Part shown: one piece after another, positions 30,769 through 33,931 of the stretch
Numbering within the stretch: the first letter of the stretch is position 1
Layout of the letters: every line of letters starts with the position of its first letter
DNA from: Balneolaceae bacterium
GTDB taxonomy: Bacteria; Bacteroidota; Rhodothermia; Balneolales; Balneolaceae
Length of the DNA: 33,931 nucleotides
Direction of reading: 5' to 3'
NCBI GenBank assembly: GCA_016937115.1
Contig: JAFGWN010000044.1
Location: 1-33,931 of the forward strand
Made by a program: the position numbers and the translations under genes
Notes under the pieces: model-generated
What the model was told of the DNA's origin: nothing
The model's input: the letters and a program-made list of their open reading frames with translations, nothing else
Databases searched by the model: none

Positions 30769-32553
30769 ATGAAATTATCAAAAATAAAATCACCAATTTT
30801 GCTGCTTGCAATCGCTGCATTTTTTGCGGGTTGCGCAGATTTGAGCGTGCAAAATGTTAATGACCCAACCAAAGAAGCCGTTGAAGGTAACCCCGCCAAC
30901 CAGACGAAACTGCTTGCCGGTGGATTTTATGATCTTACCACCGCTATGGTTTCTCAGCACGGCGTCAATATTAATATGATCGCGGATCAAAATACCTCGA
31001 CCAATAACTTTAATGCGTATTGGGATTTCACAGAAGAACCGCGACGCCGGTTAACCAATACCACTTCGTATTCCAATACGGATGTATTCGAGGACTTCTT
31101 TGAGGGTGCAAACTCTGCTGTTGCAACAGCTAACCTCTTCATTAACAATATTGTTAACGAAGGCCAAACCGTTACCAACGATAATGGCGACGATATAACC
31201 AACGATATCCTGGCGCAGGCTTATTTCCTGCGAGGGCTTTCGTATGGTTTCCTGGGCTTGATGTATGACCAGGGATACCTGATCGATGAAAACTTCAACA
31301 CAGCAACAGATGAGCCGTCTTTTGTTCCTTATGGTCAATTGATTGATGCTTCCATCGCTGACCTGAGAGAAGCCATTTCGCTGGCTGCCGGTTCTTCCAC
31401 CTTTACATTCAATGCCATGCCGAACCCGGTTGACAGCTGGAATGCACAGGAGTTTCAGGATATAGTAAACTCATATGCGGCACGGATTATGGCAGGAAGA
31501 GCCCGAACAGCAGAAGAACGTGACGGGCTGGATTGGCAGACGATCCTGGACTTTGCCCAAAAAGGCCTTGGAGGACCTGAGTCCCTTTCCGACCTCGGGG
31601 TTTTCAGTAATCAGAATATTGGCTCGTCCGGTGAATTCGCGAACTACTTAACGGACTGGTCTAACTTTTTGGTTGCCGGTAGCCTTTTCCCCCCGGGGCA
31701 GGGCAATGGGTATAATCCCACCGACGTGAAGGCTATCCACATGCTGGATCCCAGTTATCCCGTAGAATACCCGGCCGATCAGGCATCGGGAGGCGAAGCT
31801 GGGTTAGATCCCGCATCATCAGATGACCCGCGATTGGGTTATTATATCTATACCACCAATCCGGGTTTCTTAAACCCTTCACGAAACGCAAATCTCTATA
31901 GCAACTATTTCAGCTTGCGATTTTTTGCAGATAGTGACTGGTGGCCACAGGAGAATCGAGTGATCTTCTTTACCGATACCGAAAATGATCTGCTCATAGC
32001 AGAAGCACAGCTTATGACCGGTAATACTGCCGGAGCTGCTATGACGCTGAATAACAGTACCGCAGGTACAGGGGAAACCACACTCGGTTTTGAGTTTCCA
32101 GCTGAACGGAAAGGATATATCGAAGATGCTACCCTTTCCGGCGGCCACACCATGACAGGTGCAGAAACCATGGCTCAATTTCAATGGGCCCTTTTGCGGG
32201 AATATTCTGTAGAAATCCACACCCTTGGCGGAGTTAGCAGCCCCTGGTTTTTTATGCGACGCCATGACCTGCTTCAGGAAGGTTCAGCAACGATGCTGCC
32301 CGTTCCGGCCTCGGAACTTGAAATCCTTGGTATGGAGATCTATACGTTTGGCGGGCCAAGTTTTGCCGGCCAGGCTGGTACTGCATCCGGAGCAAATAGC
32401 TGGAAAAATCTTGCTGAAAAAGCAGGTATGACCAGCTCGGCAAATCTCAATTCTGAGAAAAAATACATGGCTCCTACTTCTGTACCTGAAAATATACGGG
32501 TTACCGGTAGCCCTACGGCTGACGTAGCAGGTAAAGGAGCACGGCATAATTAG
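30769..32553 (+). CDS. RagB/SusD family nutrient-binding outer-membrane lipoprotein (594 aa)
   Basis: Lipoprotein signal LLLAIAAFFAGCADLS; AYFLRGLSYGFLGLMYDQGYL; DLLIAEAQLMTGNTAGA; LLREYSVEIHTLGGVSSPWFFMRRHDLLQEGS; directly after SusC. Confidence 0.9.
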   Translation: MKLSKIKSPILLLAIAAFFAGCADLSVQNVNDPTKEAVEGNPANQTKLLAGGFYDLTTAMVSQHGVNINMIADQNTSTNNFNAYWDFTEEPRRRLTNTTSYSNTDVFEDFFEGANSAVATANLFINNIVNEGQTVTNDNGDDITNDILAQAYFLRGLSYGFLGLMYDQGYLIDENFNTATDEPSFVPYGQLIDASIADLREAISLAAGSSTFTFNAMPNPVDSWNAQEFQDIVNSYAARIMAGRARTAEERDGLDWQTILDFAQKGLGGPESLSDLGVFSNQNIGSSGEFANYLTDWSNFLVAGSLFPPGQGNGYNPTDVKAIHMLDPSYPVEYPADQASGGEAGLDPASSDDPRLGYYIYTTNPGFLNPSRNANLYSNYFSLRFFADSDWWPQENRVIFFTDTENDLLIAEAQLMTGNTAGAAMTLNNSTAGTGETTLGFEFPAERKGYIEDATLSGGHTMTGAETMAQFQWALLREYSVEIHTLGGVSSPWFFMRRHDLLQEGSATMLPVPASELEILGMEIYTFGGPSFAGQAGTASGANSWKNLAEKAGMTSSANLNSEKKYMAPTSVPENIRVTGSPTADVAGKGARHN

Positions 32554-32584
32554 TCGTTCTATTAACGCTAATAAGCCTCGTTTA

Positions 32585-32617
32585 AGCCCTCTGTCGTTTG
32601 GCAGGGGGCTTTTTTTA
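32585..32617 (+). terminator. Rho-independent terminator after the second plus-strand SusCD pair
   Basis: agccctctgtc-gttt-ggcagggggct followed by ttttttt. Confidence 0.88.
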
Positions 32618-32693
32618 TAGGCTATACTTAACCATTCATCTGAAAATGCCCTGCAAGTAATCAGCCATCATCAAGCAGATGAAATATTTCGGA

Positions 32694-33860
32694 CTATTCC
32701 ACAATATGTCGTGGAAGGCGTGACGGGATCTGTACCAGCACTTCGTAATTAAGATAGTTTGTCATTTCACTGAATGAAGCGACCGACATCTCCTTATCGC
32801 CCTGATGTCCGATGATTACCACCTCATCCCCTTTCGACACCCCGGGAATATCGGTAACATCAACTGTTAATAAATTCATATTCACCAACCCGGCTACCGG
32901 TGCCCGCTCACCATTGACAAGCACAATACCGATATTGGTAAGATTCCGTTTAAAACCGTGGGAATAGCCGATAGGCACCGAAGCAATTTTCTCTTTTCTA
33001 CTGGTCTGATACGTGGTACCGTAACCGATAAATTCACCGGCATCCACTGTTTTCGTACTCATCACCCGGCTTTTCCAGCTCATCACACGCCGCAGCGGAT
33101 CTTCATGAAGTTTATCAAAATCGGAGTGGTTTTTAAGGAATTTCATGTACGTTTCGCGATTGGGCCAAAAACCGTACTGCGCAATCCCAATGCGCACCAT
33201 ATCCATAATTGTTTCGGGATAGTTAAGCGTTGCTGCAGAACATGCGGTATGATTCCATTTAGCCTCAATACCCTCTTCTTGCAGATACGAACAATACGAC
33301 TTAAAATTCTCAATTTGCTCGGTCACCCGCACGTGGTTGCTCACACTTTCTGCCCCCGCATAATGGGTGCAAATACCATCCACCGAAAGCAATTCATCAT
33401 TTTTCCTGATCATTTCAACCGCTTCCTTCAGCTTGCTGTTATCAAGCCCCAGCCGGTTCATGCCTGTTTCAAGATGAAGGTGAATACGCGCCGGTTTTTC
33501 TAACCTCTTCGCCTGTTCAACCGTTTTTTTGAGGCGGTCAAGCTCAAAAATATAAAATGATACATCCTGTTCAATCGCCCATTCAATTTCCTCATTCCCG
33601 ATCATTCCCATAATCATCACATGGCTGTCCGCTTTATTCTTATGCTTACAGGCAAGCCGGGCTTCATCAGCGCTGAAAACTGCAAAATGACTGATCCCAC
33701 ACTCTTCGGCCATAGGCACAAACTGCTCAATACCGTGTCCATATGCATTCCCTTTGATCACTGAACAAAACGTAACATCTTTCCCGATATAGTCTCTTAG
33801 AAATTTAACATTTTGGCGGAATGCCGATTTACTTAGCTCAATATGCGACGGGGCGAACAT
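32694..33860 (-). CDS. Second, divergent alanine racemase-family PLP enzyme (388 aa)
   Basis: IELSKSAFRQNVKFL, SVIKGNAYGHG, LETGMNRLGLD, HTACSAATLNYPE, GYGTTYQTSRKEKIASVPIGYSHGFKRNL. Confidence 0.9.
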   Translation of the reverse strand: MFAPSHIELSKSAFRQNVKFLRDYIGKDVTFCSVIKGNAYGHGIEQFVPMAEECGISHFAVFSADEARLACKHKNKADSHVMIMGMIGNEEIEWAIEQDVSFYIFELDRLKKTVEQAKRLEKPARIHLHLETGMNRLGLDNSKLKEAVEMIRKNDELLSVDGICTHYAGAESVSNHVRVTEQIENFKSYCSYLQEEGIEAKWNHTACSAATLNYPETIMDMVRIGIAQYGFWPNRETYMKFLKNHSDFDKLHEDPLRRVMSWKSRVMSTKTVDAGEFIGYGTTYQTSRKEKIASVPIGYSHGFKRNLTNIGIVLVNGERAPVAGLVNMNLLTVDVTDIPGVSKGDEVVIIGHQGDKEMSVASFSEMTNYLNYEVLVQIPSRLPRHIVE

Positions 33861-33866
33861 AGGGGT

Positions 33867-33931
33867 AGTTATCAGTTATCAGTTATCAGTTATCAGTTAT
33901 CAGTTATCAGTTATCAGTTATCAGTTATCAG
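33867..33931. repeat. Heptanucleotide tandem repeat (AGTTATC)n, n>=9, truncated by the window end
   Basis: Nine perfect 7-bp copies plus 2 bases, read directly; on the strand of the adjacent racemase gene it reads (GATAACT)n. Confidence 0.97.

Noticed and set aside
32958-33503. 181-aa plus-strand ORF
   Set aside because: Antisense shadow of the second racemase.
1-33931. CRISPR array, tRNA/rRNA genes, prophage or transposase
   Set aside because: Apart from the heptamer at the right edge no regularly spaced repeats were seen, and no cloverleaf, integrase, transposase or phage structural motif was recognised.
33867-33931. Heptamer array as a CRISPR or as coding repeat
   Set aside because: Copies are contiguous with no spacers, and the racemase strand has stops in every frame.

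Overview
The window looks like chromosomal DNA from a Bacteroidota/Balneolota-type bacterium. The evidence is three SusC/SusD pairs, a GWxTD-domain protein and a Rho with a long low-complexity N-terminal insertion. Housekeeping genes make up the first ~13 kb: an FKBP-type PPIase (truncated at the left edge), alanine racemase, a PYROXD2/CrtI-like FAD oxidoreductase, SppA, an MBL-fold hydrolase, Rho, FolC, PyrD and a large TPR lipoprotein. The rest is dominated by three SusC/SusD outer-membrane uptake units with no glycoside hydrolase, sulfatase or regulator beside them. These are interspersed with pyruvate kinase and a GWxTD protein, and a second, divergent alanine racemase closes the window. 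No rRNA, tRNA, CRISPR array, transposase or phage gene was recognised. The observations I rate highest are: (1) a ~106-bp decayed 3' end of the second alanine racemase stranded between two SusCD units, about 5.5 kb from the intact gene; (2) a 7-bp tandem repeat (AGTTATC, more than 9 copies, running off the window) that ends 6 bp before the start codon of that racemase; (3) a TPR lipoprotein that appears to end in a TonB-C-like domain; (4) three CAZyme-less SusCD units, one with a small accessory lipoprotein. All calls come from reading the sequence by eye; no database search was run.
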